A stretch of 18,507 nt of DNA, from assembly GCA_947176045.1 (NCBI GenBank), contig CAMWPF010000007.1:1-18507 (forward strand), read 5' to 3'. The notes under the pieces were generated by a model that did no database searches, was not told where the DNA came from, and saw nothing but the letters and a program-made list of their open reading frames with translations. The stretch is from an uncultured Treponema sp. (lineage in GTDB: Bacteria; Spirochaetota; Spirochaetia; Treponematales; Treponemataceae). Shown here one piece after another: positions 1-6,963 of this stretch (positions are counted from its first letter, which is position 1; every line of letters starts with the position of its first letter). The position numbers and the translations under genes are program-made.

Positions 1-1196
1 GCGGCAAACAGCGCGCCCCATTTCAACTGCCGGAATATCGCGGCGGCATAAAAGAACGTCAGCAGGCAGACAACGCCCGCGCTCAGCCAATATGTTGCAG
101 AAAACGCCAGATGCTCGGAAACAGCGAGCAGCAACAGATAAAAAACCACATCAGCAAACCCGATAAGCCCGTACTGAACCGGATGAATCCGAACTGCCGT
201 GAAAATTTCCAAAATCAAAACTGCCAAAAACGGAATTATGAGAAACAGCGCCGCATACTTGACGCTCCGCATCGTCTTTTGATAATGATCAACCGGTGTA
301 ATGAAAGAAACGCAGACCGATTCTGACGAACGGCGCAACTCTCCCGAACCGCGCTCCGACAGCTCCGGGCCGTACAGGATCCTCGGAAAAACCGTTGAAA
401 ATCCGGCGACGCTCCATTCTGCGGAAAATCCCTCATTGGAAACAGACCGAGAAACGGGAAGCCAGCCGCCGCTGAAGCCCGGCGCCGTCCATGACGATGA
501 AATCTGAAAATGATTGTCCGCGGCGACGGGGCAGAGCGAAAGCAGCTCGCCTCCCTGCAGCGCCGCGTCCACAGAAAAATCAAATCCGTTCCGGGCGGCT
601 TCTGCGGGAAGCGTATAAAAAAGCGTTCCCGTAAAAATAGGAATTTCCGGCGCTTCCACGGACGGAACCAGAAGCACGCCGTCAGCCCGGACTTCCGGCA
701 ATGCCGTCAAATTCTTCTTGTTGGAAACGCCCATGCAGAACAACGCCTCGTCCCAGAAGACAGCGTCCTCCTGTATTCTGGCAGCCAGCGACGCCACGCT
801 GCTGAACCTTCCTGAAGAAGCAGTGCCGCAGGAAAAGACTGGAATCTCAAAAATTCCCCGCGTCAAAAAGAAAGGGGAAACCTCCGTCGAAAAATCCCAT
901 AAATCAGGAAACGCCAGCATCCAACGGCGGACAATCTGCGTATGGATTTTTCCATCAGAAGCGACTGCTTCCACCGTTTCTTCATACGGAACCGCAACAC
1001 CGAAGCCTTCAAAAACCGGCTTTCCGCCCAAAGGCTCCAGTACGGACGAAACAGCCTCGTCCCGGTAGCGCTCCCGATCCCGTACCAGGGATTTCACAAG
1101 ATGCAGCGGAATCAAAAACAGCAGGACAAGCGCGCAGATGACAATCAGCTTCATACCGAAGCTTCCAAATCGAACAGCAAGATTCGTTCTCTTCAT
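1..1196 (-). CDS. creD: CreD-like inner membrane protein, partial (3' end beyond window)
   Basis: This open frame of 398 codons runs off the left edge, so the C-terminus is missing. An N-terminal hydrophobic segment (about residues 16-33, LIVICALVLLFLIPLHLV) is followed by a long soluble stretch. Further hydrophobic segments start at about residue 310. The block VQYGLIGFADVVFYLLLL and the following SEHLAF are the signature I recognise from CreD, and VDHYQKTMRSVKYA just before it also fits. E. coli CreD is about 450 residues. CreD is an inner-membrane protein of the CreBC regulon in enterobacteria, linked to envelope integrity and beta-lactam response; its molecular function is unclear. No creB or creC is visible. 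The start at 1196 has no Shine-Dalgarno and lies only 10 nt after a -10 box. An internal ATG at 1154 has GGAAG seven bases upstream and may be the true start. I kept 1196 because the family usually has about ten residues before the first hydrophobic segment. Confidence 0.85.
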   Translation of the reverse strand, partial: MKRTNLAVRFGSFGMKLIVICALVLLFLIPLHLVKSLVRDRERYRDEAVSSVLEPLGGKPVFEGFGVAVPYEETVEAVASDGKIHTQIVRRWMLAFPDLWDFSTEVSPFFLTRGIFEIPVFSCGTASSGRFSSVASLAARIQEDAVFWDEALFCMGVSNKKNLTALPEVRADGVLLVPSVEAPEIPIFTGTLFYTLPAEAARNGFDFSVDAALQGGELLSLCPVAADNHFQISSSWTAPGFSGGWLPVSRSVSNEGFSAEWSVAGFSTVFPRILYGPELSERGSGELRRSSESVCVSFITPVDHYQKTMRSVKYAALFLIIPFLAVLILEIFTAVRIHPVQYGLIGFADVVFYLLLLAVSEHLAFSATYWLSAGVVCLLTFFYAAAIFRQLKWGALFA

Positions 1197-1206
1197 AATA
1201 GAGAAA

Positions 1207-1235
1207 ATGATACCCGATTTAGAATGAACTGTCAA
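1207..1235 (-). promoter_or_regulatory. sigma70-type promoter of creD
   Basis: On the minus strand a perfect -35 box TTGACA (1235-1230) is followed by a 17-nt spacer and the -10 box TATCAT (1212-1207). Transcription should begin about 6-8 nt further on, only a few bases before the ATG at 1196. The mRNA would be nearly leaderless for that start, or have a leader of about 45 nt for the ATG at 1154. The promoter shows that creD is transcribed separately from the ribosomal cluster. Confidence 0.75.
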
Positions 1236-1438
1236 ATTGCAAAAACTGCGGCGCAACCGGGCGGTACAGCCTATCTTTTTTGAAGAATGTTTGAAACAAA
1301 CTGCTGGAACGGCGCGGCCTATTTTAACGTCCAGCTTCTTGCAAAGCTGCCTTCCCGCCGGGGGTTTGTTCCATCAAACCGCTGGGGGCCACTCAAACTT
1401 TGTGCCTGTCCCCGCCTGTTCATAAGTACGACGCCAGC
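1236..1438. other. intergenic region without a recognised gene
   Basis: About 200 bases separate the alpha-operon terminator from the creD promoter. I see no credible coding frame. Two short perfect inverted repeats stand out: GGTTTG/CAAACC (1363-1380, 6-nt loop) and CAGCTT/AAGCTG (1332-1349, 6-nt loop). Neither is followed by a T-run on the minus strand, so they are not convincing terminators. Runs of G and C at 1356-1365 and 1384-1390 are also present. Confidence 0.5.
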
Positions 1439-1472
1439 AAAAAAAACACGAAGGCTGCTGCAAGCCGCCCGC
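1439..1472 (-). terminator. intrinsic terminator of the alpha operon
   Basis: On the minus strand the left arm GCGGGCGGCT (1472-1463) pairs with AGCCTTCGT (1456-1448), using G-U pairs and one bulged C, across a 6-nt loop. It is followed after one base by eight T (1446-1439). It lies about 40 nt after the stop of the small zinc-ribbon gene. The wobble pairs make the stem weaker than the rpsG terminator, but the T-run is strong. Confidence 0.7.
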
Positions 1473-1512
1473 ATTTTCCGCCGCCGTACGCCAAATCTAA
1501 TATTGTACGAAA

Positions 1513-1746
1513 CTACTCTGCATCAGCGGCCGGAGCTTCCTCCGCAACCGCAGCTGCAGCAGATGCCGCCGCTGCCCGCGCCTTGTTCTTCAAGGCGGCA
1601 TTGCAGATCTTGCAGATTTTGACATTCTGACCGTCAATTGTCTGTTCGTACAGTATTTTCAAGCCGTCCTTCTTGCAAATCGGACACATTCCTCTTCCGC
1701 GAAATGGGAGAGAACGGACACCAGTTCCACGATGGTTTTTTGACAT
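1513..1746 (-). CDS. small zinc-ribbon protein of unknown function, coupled to rplQ
   Basis: This 77-residue protein has a basic, Gly/Arg-rich N-terminus (MSKNHRGTGVRSLPFRGRG), two CxxC knuckles (C21-P-I-C24 and C45-K-I-C48) 20 residues apart, and an Ala/Glu-rich tail from about residue 56. The four cysteines and their spacing fit a one-zinc ribbon like those of ribosomal proteins, but I recognise no named family. The ATG lies 3 nt after the rplQ stop. The last rplQ codons AAG GAG form its Shine-Dalgarno (AAGGAG, six bases before ATG), so translation is coupled to bL17. The alpha-operon terminator follows it, so it is the last gene of the operon. A role on the ribosome or on RNA is an inference from composition and context. 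I suspect homologues in other treponemes but cannot confirm this. Confidence 0.88.
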   Translation of the reverse strand: MSKNHRGTGVRSLPFRGRGMCPICKKDGLKILYEQTIDGQNVKICKICNAALKNKARAAAASAAAAVAEEAPAADAE

Positions 1747-1749
1747 TTT

Positions 1750-2280
1750 CTACTCCTTATCAGCGGAAGCGTCCACGCCTTCCTCTGCCTTTTTTGCAGA
1801 AGCCTTCTTTGGCAACGCTTTCTTTGCCTTCGCAGCTTCCTCGCCAGAAGCAGCCTTCTTTGCCTTTCCGTCCGACTTCTTGGATTTTGCCTCGGATTTT
1901 TTATCCTCCGGCTCGGATTCCAACTTGTAGTCCACTAATTCCAAAATGACCATGTCGGCGGCATCGCCCTGACGATATCCAAGCTTCAAGACGCGTGTAT
2001 ATCCGCCGTTCCGATCCTTCATCCTCGGTCCAATTTCAGTAAACAACTTGTTCAAAATCCGTTCGTCCTGAATGAACCGAGCAACTTGGCGGCGATTATG
2101 GACGGAATCAACCTTGCCCCGTGTTATCAACTTTTCTGCGGCCTTGCGCACTTCAAGCGCCTTTGATTTTGTCGTAGTAATACGCTCAAATCTGAAAAGC
2201 GAAGTCACCATGTTCCGTGACATTGCACGGCGATGGGCCGTAGTTCGTGAAAGCGGATTAAAACCATTTCTATGATTCAT
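1750..2280 (-). CDS. rplQ: 50S ribosomal protein bL17, with long charged C-terminal tail
   Basis: bL17 is a large-subunit protein near the exit-tunnel side, assembled on 23S rRNA. The family core is residues 1-120, with the recognisable blocks NPLSRTTAHRRAMSRNMVTS, RITTTKSKALEVRKAAEKLI and GPRMKDRNGGYTRVLKLGYR. The protein is 176 residues against about 127 in E. coli. The extra 56 residues (121-176) are almost entirely Lys, Ala, Glu, Ser and Asp, so probably disordered. Its ATG lies inside the end of rpoA (11-nt overlap), with GGAAG in the rpoA codons as ribosome binding site, so the two are translationally coupled. The order rpoA-rplQ is the normal end of the alpha operon. Confidence 0.97.
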   Translation of the reverse strand: MNHRNGFNPLSRTTAHRRAMSRNMVTSLFRFERITTTKSKALEVRKAAEKLITRGKVDSVHNRRQVARFIQDERILNKLFTEIGPRMKDRNGGYTRVLKLGYRQGDAADMVILELVDYKLESEPEDKKSEAKSKKSDGKAKKAASGEEAAKAKKALPKKASAKKAEEGVDASADKE

Positions 2281-3325
2281 CTGTTTCTTCCTTCTGCTTT
2301 GTTATATTAACAGCATTCTTCAAATGGCTGTAGTCTGTCATGCCGAGAGTAAGCCCCCATTCCTGAAGCTTCTCTTTGATTTCTGTAAGACTTTTCTTGC
2401 CAAAATTGCGCGTCTTGGCAATATCGTCCTCCGTCTTTTTTGTCAGCTCGCCAATCGTGCGGATGTTTGCATTCTTCAAGCAATTGGAAGAACGCACGGA
2501 AAGCTCCAGTTCTTCAACCGGCGTGTTCAAGATTTCCTTGACCTGCACGTCATCTTCATCATTGTCATCGCCGATCGAAATCTCACTGTCATTGAAATTC
2601 ACAAAGATTGTAAAATGGTCTTTCGCAATCTTTGCAGCCTCTGCCAGTGCATCCTCCGGGGCGATTGTTCCGTCCGTCCAAATTTCAAGTACAAGCTTAT
2701 CGTAATCATTACGCTGGCCTACACGACAAGGTTCAATGGAATATTTAACCTTCGGTACGGGAGTGAATGTCGCATCCATCGGAATCGTACCGACAATTTC
2801 GATATAATGCTCGTTCACTTCCGCAGGAACATATCCTCTGCCGAAGTCAATCTGGATTTCAATGTCCAACTGCGCGCCTTCCATCATCGTGAAGACAGGC
2901 AGATTCTTTGTCATGACTTCCAGTTGATTCTCTTTGGCAAAGTCGTCGCTTTTTACAGTTCCCGGTCCTTTGAATTCGTAAAGAATCGTATCCTGCTCTA
3001 TGTCGTTGGGTAGCCGCAAACGGATCTGTTTCAGACTGTTTATTATTTCCAGAGTATCTTCGGAAACATTTGGAATCGCTTCAAATTCACTGGAGATAAC
3101 ATGAGGAACACCATCAGCATCATAGGACGTAATGCGAATCGAGGTAACGGCATACCCTTGAATTGAAGACAGCAGCACACGGCGCAACGTGTTTCCCACG
3201 GTTGTGCCGAAGCCGGTCTCAAACGGATACGCCGTAAATTTACCGTAATTCGGATTCGTCTCAAGATGCTCAAAAGTAATACCCTTCGGTTTCTTGAAAC
3301 CTTTAAGCAGATTTTTGCGAGCCAT
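2270..3325 (-). CDS. rpoA: DNA-directed RNA polymerase subunit alpha
   Basis: This 351-residue protein is the alpha subunit, whose dimer scaffolds assembly of RNA polymerase. The N-terminal domain (about 1-240) contains the dimerisation block GNTLRRVLLSSIQG at residues 44-57. An acidic linker (IGDDNDEDD, 251-259) joins the C-terminal helix-hairpin domain (about 266-330). That domain carries VRSSNCLKN with R278, N281, C282 and K284, equivalent to the E. coli residues (R265 region) that bind UP elements and activators, and GKKSLTEIKEKL at 309-320. The length is somewhat above the E. coli 329 because of the linker and a polar tail. AAGGAG overlapping the rpsD stop precedes the ATG. rplQ begins inside its last codons. 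Confidence 0.98.
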   Translation of the reverse strand: MARKNLLKGFKKPKGITFEHLETNPNYGKFTAYPFETGFGTTVGNTLRRVLLSSIQGYAVTSIRITSYDADGVPHVISSEFEAIPNVSEDTLEIINSLKQIRLRLPNDIEQDTILYEFKGPGTVKSDDFAKENQLEVMTKNLPVFTMMEGAQLDIEIQIDFGRGYVPAEVNEHYIEIVGTIPMDATFTPVPKVKYSIEPCRVGQRNDYDKLVLEIWTDGTIAPEDALAEAAKIAKDHFTIFVNFNDSEISIGDDNDEDDVQVKEILNTPVEELELSVRSSNCLKNANIRTIGELTKKTEDDIAKTRNFGKKSLTEIKEKLQEWGLTLGMTDYSHLKNAVNITKQKEETDES

Positions 3326-3334
3326 CTGAACTCC

Positions 3335-3928
3335 TTATTTAGAATAGAACTCAACTATAAGGTTTTCTTTGACCGCATAATCGATGTCGCTCTTTGCAGC
3401 CAAAGCAGTCACCTTTCCAGTGAAGTTATCCCTGTCAATTTCAAGCCATGCCGGAACCGCTTTGTCGCCATTCCTCGCGAGAATCGTCTTGACGCCCGTC
3501 GAAGTGCGGCTCTTCTCCTTGACCGAAATCTCATCCCCCACCTTCACAAGGTAGGACGGAATGTCAACTTTGGAGCCGTTCACGGTAATATGACCGTGGC
3601 TGACCATCTGCCGTGCTTCTTTTCTTGTCTTCGCAAAACCGAGGCGGAACACAACGTTGTCCAAACGGGATTCCAGCAGCTGCAAAAGCAGTTCGCCAGT
3701 AACGCCATGCTTCCGTGAAGCCATTTCATAATACTTTCTGAACTGGCTCTCAAGAACGCCGTAGATGAATTTCACCTTCTGCTTTTCATTGAGCTGGATG
3801 CCATATTCCGACTTCTTTCTTCTGACTTCCTTCTGATTTCTCTTGGATACCTTGTCATATCCCATGACGACAGGATTGATACCCAACGCTTTGCATCTTT
3901 TCAATAAAGGCTGTGTGCTTTTTCCCAT
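3335..3928 (-). CDS. rpsD: 30S ribosomal protein uS4
   Basis: uS4 is a primary 16S rRNA binder that starts small-subunit assembly. In E. coli it also represses the alpha operon. The protein has 197 residues. The N-terminal part contains SEYGIQLNEKQKVKFIYGVL (40-59), and the S4 RNA-binding domain (about 88-150) includes ESRLDNVVFRLGF and ARQMVSHGHITVNG. The N-terminus (QPLLKRCKALGINP) has a single Cys12 and lacks the longer zinc-binding N-terminus seen in some uS4 proteins. It resembles, from memory, Clostridia uS4 more than the T. pallidum protein. It sits between rpsK and rpoA, the arrangement common in Clostridia. GGAG lies 10 nt before the ATG. Confidence 0.97.
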   Translation of the reverse strand: MGKSTQPLLKRCKALGINPVVMGYDKVSKRNQKEVRRKKSEYGIQLNEKQKVKFIYGVLESQFRKYYEMASRKHGVTGELLLQLLESRLDNVVFRLGFAKTRKEARQMVSHGHITVNGSKVDIPSYLVKVGDEISVKEKSRTSTGVKTILARNGDKAVPAWLEIDRDNFTGKVTALAAKSDIDYAVKENLIVEFYSK

Positions 3929-3946
3929 TGCCTAAAATCTCCTTGC

Positions 3947-4327
3947 TTACATACGGCGGGTTTTGCGCGGGCGGCAGCCGTTGTGCGGCACCGGAGTAAC
4001 ATCATGAATCGATTTTACTTTCAAGCCCATAGCGCCAAGGGAACGGATTGCATTTTCACGTCCCATTCCCGGCCCCTTTACATAAACATGAACTTCACGC
4101 AAGCCATAGCTCGCCGCCTTCTGAACAGCCGACTCTGCGACTGTCTGCGCGGCAAACGGAGTCGATTTCTTCGCTCCGCGGAAACCAAGACCACCGGAAG
4201 AAGCCCATGCAATCGCATTGCCCCTCAAGTCAGTGATTGTAACGATTGTATTGTTGAAAGTCGCCTGAATGTAGACATTGCCCTCATAGACGCTTTTCTT
4301 TTCCTTTCGCTTTTTTACTGTAGCCAT
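3947..4327 (-). CDS. rpsK: 30S ribosomal protein uS11
   Basis: uS11 helps form the platform of the small subunit next to the mRNA path. The 126-residue length is normal. The N-terminus is a lysine-rich extension, followed by YIQATFNNTIVTITDLRGNA, WASSGGLGFRGAKKSTPFAA and the C-terminal block VTPVPHNGCRPRKTRRM, all family hallmarks. GGCGGAGGAATTCG precedes the ATG, a strong Shine-Dalgarno. It lies 14 nt after rpsM and 18 nt before rpsD within the alpha operon. Confidence 0.98.
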   Translation of the reverse strand: MATVKKRKEKKSVYEGNVYIQATFNNTIVTITDLRGNAIAWASSGGLGFRGAKKSTPFAAQTVAESAVQKAASYGLREVHVYVKGPGMGRENAIRSLGAMGLKVKSIHDVTPVPHNGCRPRKTRRM

Positions 4328-4341
4328 CGAATTCCTCCGCC

Positions 4342-4707
4342 CTACTTCTTCTTGTTGGCAACGGTCTTTTTCTTGCCTTTGCGGGTGCGCGCGTTTGTCC
4401 GAGTGCGCTGTCCGCGGACAGGAAGACCGCGGCGATGCCGCAAGCCGCGATAGCAGCCAATGTCCATCAAACGCTTCAGATTCAAACCGATTTCCGTGCG
4501 GAGACGACCTTCAACTTTGTAACTTTTGTCAATAATCTCGCGCAGTTTGGAAAGTTCATCTTGGGAAAGCTCGTTCGCCATTTTGTGCGGATCGACTTTC
4601 GCCTCCTCGCAGATTGTCCTCGCGGCAGAACGACCAATACCGTAGATATACGTCAATGCGATATCTATATGCTTGTTAGGGATATCAACTCCCGCAATTC
4701 GAGCCAT
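4342..4707 (-). CDS. rpsM: 30S ribosomal protein uS13
   Basis: uS13 sits at the head of the small subunit and contacts P-site tRNA and the large subunit (bridge B1). The 121-residue length is normal. MARIAGVDIPNKHIDIALTY starts the protein, and the helix-two-turns-helix region includes YIYGIGRSAARTICEEA. The tail carries GLRHRRGLPVRGQRTRTNAR, then a lysine-rich end (KGKKKTVANKKK) that reaches toward tRNA. The stop of rpmJ overlaps its ribosome binding site (TAAGGAG), so the two are coupled. Confidence 0.98.
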   Translation of the reverse strand: MARIAGVDIPNKHIDIALTYIYGIGRSAARTICEEAKVDPHKMANELSQDELSKLREIIDKSYKVEGRLRTEIGLNLKRLMDIGCYRGLRHRRGLPVRGQRTRTNARTRKGKKKTVANKKK

Positions 4708-4717
4708 CTGTTACTCC

Positions 4718-4831
4718 TTAGCCCTGCTTCTGCTTATGTTTCGGATTCGTGCAAATGATACGGATGATGCCGTTCCGTTTGATGACCTTGCATTTATCGC
4801 AGATAGGTTTTACGCTGGTTCGTACTTTCAT
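4718..4831 (-). CDS. rpmJ: 50S ribosomal protein bL36 (zinc-binding form)
   Basis: This 37-residue protein reads MKVRTSVKPICDKCKVIKRN, then GIIRIICTNPKHKQKQG. It is bL36, the smallest large-subunit protein, which bridges 23S rRNA helices. The zinc ligands C11, C14, C27 and H32 are all present, so this is the zinc-binding (C+) form rather than the zinc-free paralogue made under zinc limitation. CAGGAGGTCTTTT precedes the ATG, giving a perfect Shine-Dalgarno. It opens the alpha operon, 117 nt after secY, behind a leader with its own hairpin and possible promoter. Confidence 0.97.
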   Translation of the reverse strand: MKVRTSVKPICDKCKVIKRNGIIRIICTNPKHKQKQG

Positions 4832-4855
4832 AAAAGACCTCCTGAGAATACATTT

Positions 4856-4895
4856 CACCGAATTTCAGCACCTCGCAATGAGAGACAATTCGGTG
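4856..4895 (-). promoter_or_regulatory. inverted repeat in the rpmJ/alpha-operon leader
   Basis: On the minus strand CACCGAATT (4895-4887) pairs perfectly with AATTCGGTG (4864-4856) across a 22-nt loop, which itself contains CTC/GAG. It ends about 24 nt before the rpmJ ATG. There is no T-run, so it is not a terminator. Its place at the head of an operon encoding uS4 and uS13 suggests an autoregulatory RNA, which is inference. Confidence 0.5.
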
Positions 4896-4901
4896 AGAGA
4901 T

Positions 4902-4910
4902 ACTATATCA
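4902..4910 (-). promoter_or_regulatory. possible extended -10 promoter upstream of rpmJ
   Basis: The minus strand reads TGATATAGT, an extended -10 element (TG, one base, then TATAGT). No good -35 box lies 17 nt upstream (AGAAAA). The transcript would begin at about the first base of the 4856-4895 hairpin. It would allow the alpha operon to be transcribed apart from spc. Confidence 0.4.
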
Positions 4911-4948
4911 CATATTCTCAATCCTTTTCTACTACTATTTCACAAAAT

Positions 4949-6283
4949 CTACAGATTTCGTGATCTGATTTTACCCTTCTTCGTCAAACCATCTTGATGA
5001 TGCATTTTCAGAAGGGCCTCCACCTGGCTCATCGTATCCAAATCAACGCCGACCATGATGATCAGCGATGTGCCGCCCATCAGCATTGAAATCGACTGCG
5101 GGAATCCAAACAGATTCTGGATGATTGTCGGCAATATTGCGATTGCCGCAAGGAACAAGGAGCCGGGCAATATCAGCCGGTTCAATATTTTCTGAAGGTA
5201 TTCTTCGGTTTTATCCGTCCGTACGCCGGGAATGGAACCGCCGTTTTCCCGGATATTTTTTGCGATTTCCGTGGGGTTCAGTGTTACCTGTGTGTAGAAG
5301 TATGCAAAAAATACGATAAGAATGACCAACAGAACATTGTACCAAATTCCGCTCGGCGTGAGTGCGGCGGAAAGCCGCGCGACCCACCGGGCAGAATCCT
5401 GATTATTCCCAATCATTGAGACAAGCTGAAGCGGAAGCGTCAACAGCGACGACGCAAAAATCAGCGGGATGACGTTGGAAGGATTCACTTTGAATGGAAT
5501 GTAGGTGTTCCCCCCTTCATACATCTTCCTGCCGACGACGCGCTTCGCATAATGTACGGGAATCTTGCGCTCGCCCGCCTCTTCATAAATGACCAAGGCG
5601 ACAATCGCAACAAACATCACCAATACAACGATGACGAACACAAGCTGGATTTCGCCTGCGGACACCTTTTGCACCAGTTCTGCTATCGCGTTCGGAAGGC
5701 GGGCAACAATGCCGGCGAAAATCATCATTGAAATGCCGTTCCCGATGCCGTTGGCGGTGATTTGATCGCCGAGCCAGACAGTTATCATGGAACCCGTCGT
5801 TACGGTGAGCATCGCAAGCGCGTTGAATTTCCACCGGGATGCAAGCATGATGCAGTCCGGAATACTGCCGGCGTAAACCGTCACCGCATACGACTGGAGG
5901 ATGCAGATCAAGACTGTACCGATCCGCGTCCATGCGGCGAGCTTGCGCTGGCCGCCGTCCTCTTGAACCGCACGTTTCAGCGAAGGAAAGATAATCACAG
6001 CAAGCTGCATGATGATCTGCGTGGAAATGTACGGCATGACTCCCAACATGAATATGGAGAAGTTGGAAAACGCGCCGCCCACGAAGAAATCCATATAGCT
6101 GGCAAAAGCATTTTTATTCTGTGAAGCCAGATCGTCAAAGTACTTCAACAGCACGTTCGCATCAATGCCCGGAATCGTCAGGACGCTTCCCAAACGGAAG
6201 ACAGCCAGAATGATGAGCGTGAAAAACAAACGGCCGCGAAGCTCTTTGACTTTAAACATATTTACAATCGGATTGCTTGCCAT
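4949..6283 (-). CDS. secY: preprotein translocase subunit SecY
   Basis: SecY is the pore subunit of the SecYEG translocon in the inner membrane, passing unfolded proteins driven by SecA or the ribosome. Its 444 residues contain ten predicted hydrophobic helices. The plug region VLTIPGIDAN, the block FFVGGAFSNFSIFMLGVMPY, ITANGIGNGISMMIFAGIVA and the cytosolic loop RKMYEGGNTYIPFKVNPSNV are recognisable. I chose the ATG at 6283, which has GGAG six nt upstream. An upstream in-frame GTG at 6298 overlaps the rplO stop (TAGTG) and would add five residues, but its ribosome binding site is poor. Secondary structure and neighbours are normal for the last gene of an spc operon. No terminator is visible after it. 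Confidence 0.97.
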   Translation of the reverse strand: MASNPIVNMFKVKELRGRLFFTLIILAVFRLGSVLTIPGIDANVLLKYFDDLASQNKNAFASYMDFFVGGAFSNFSIFMLGVMPYISTQIIMQLAVIIFPSLKRAVQEDGGQRKLAAWTRIGTVLICILQSYAVTVYAGSIPDCIMLASRWKFNALAMLTVTTGSMITVWLGDQITANGIGNGISMMIFAGIVARLPNAIAELVQKVSAGEIQLVFVIVVLVMFVAIVALVIYEEAGERKIPVHYAKRVVGRKMYEGGNTYIPFKVNPSNVIPLIFASSLLTLPLQLVSMIGNNQDSARWVARLSAALTPSGIWYNVLLVILIVFFAYFYTQVTLNPTEIAKNIRENGGSIPGVRTDKTEEYLQKILNRLILPGSLFLAAIAILPTIIQNLFGFPQSISMLMGGTSLIIMVGVDLDTMSQVEALLKMHHQDGLTKKGKIRSRNL

Positions 6284-6297
6284 GTCCCGCTCCGCCA

Positions 6298-6774
6298 CTA
6301 CTTCGTTTCTTCTGCTTTTTCGGCAACCGTCACCGTACCGCCAGCCTTCTCAATCTTCGCCTTTGCGGATTCGGAAATTTTGCCGATATTGACAGCAAGC
6401 TTCTTCGTCAGCTCGCCGTTGGCAAGAATTTTTACGAACAGGGCTTCCCGTTTGGAGACAAGTCCTTTTGCAACAAGCGTCTCCTTGTCAACGGTCTCTC
6501 CGTCCGCATATTTTTCCTCAAGCTGGCCGACATTGATGCAGACATATTCCTTTTTGAACGGATGGTTTGAAAATCCCCGCTGCGCGATGCGGCGGTACAA
6601 CGGCATCTGTCCGCCTTCAAATCCAACGTACACCTTTCCGCCGGAACGCGACTGCTGGCCCTTGTTTCCTCTTCCAGCCGTCGTTCCGCTTCCCGACGAA
6701 GAACCGCGGCCGACAATCTTTCTTTTCTTGTTCGCACCCTGCGGGGCGCTCAGAACTGGATTATAATCTGACAT
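6298..6774 (-). CDS. rplO: 50S ribosomal protein uL15
   Basis: uL15 is a late-binding large-subunit protein deep in 23S rRNA. The 158-residue protein begins with the extended glycine- and arginine-rich arm (KKRKIVGRGSSSGSGTTAGR, then GNKGQQSRSGGKVYVGFEGG), followed by the globular part from QMPLYRRIAQRGFSN. The C-terminus ends in a Glu/Lys-rich tail. The start overlaps the rpmD stop by one base (TGATG), with GAGGAG inside rpmD. The N-terminus resembles, from memory, the treponemal form. Confidence 0.97.
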   Translation of the reverse strand: MSDYNPVLSAPQGANKKRKIVGRGSSSGSGTTAGRGNKGQQSRSGGKVYVGFEGGQMPLYRRIAQRGFSNHPFKKEYVCINVGQLEEKYADGETVDKETLVAKGLVSKREALFVKILANGELTKKLAVNIGKISESAKAKIEKAGGTVTVAEKAEETK

Positions 6775-6959
6775 CAGTTTGTCTCCTCAACTTTGACCAG
6801 ATGGGAAACCGCCGCGACCATGCCGCGGACGGACGGAGAATCCTCCTGAACAACAGAAGAATTAATTTTCTTCAGACCAAGGCTGCGGACAGTTGCAACT
6901 TTCGCCGGCTTCTGTCCGATCGTGCTTCTTACAAGTGTAATCTTCAGTGTCTTTGCCAT
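6774..6959 (-). CDS. rpmD: 50S ribosomal protein uL30
   Basis: uL30 is a small large-subunit protein, absent in some bacteria. The 61-residue product starts MAKTLKITLVRSTIGQKPAK, and VRSLGLKKINSSVVQED carries the family pattern. The open frame extends 20 codons upstream to 7019, but that extension overlaps rpsE and has no family similarity. The ATG at 6959 lies four bases after the rpsE stop with GGGG and AAGG upstream, so I chose it. The stop overlaps the rplO start. Confidence 0.95.
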   Translation of the reverse strand: MAKTLKITLVRSTIGQKPAKVATVRSLGLKKINSSVVQEDSPSVRGMVAAVSHLVKVEETN

Positions 6960-6963
6960 TGCC

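Noticed and set aside
111..1068. Several short open frames in the left 1.1 kb on both strands
   Set aside because: They overlap the continuous minus-strand creD frame, which carries membrane segments and a family signature.
1332..1380. Two small inverted repeats as extra terminators after the alpha operon
   Set aside because: Neither is followed by a T-run on either strand; the 1439-1472 element already fits as the terminator.
2324..3013. Plus-strand open frame of 229 codons
   Set aside because: It is fully antisense to rpoA and lacks any family feature.
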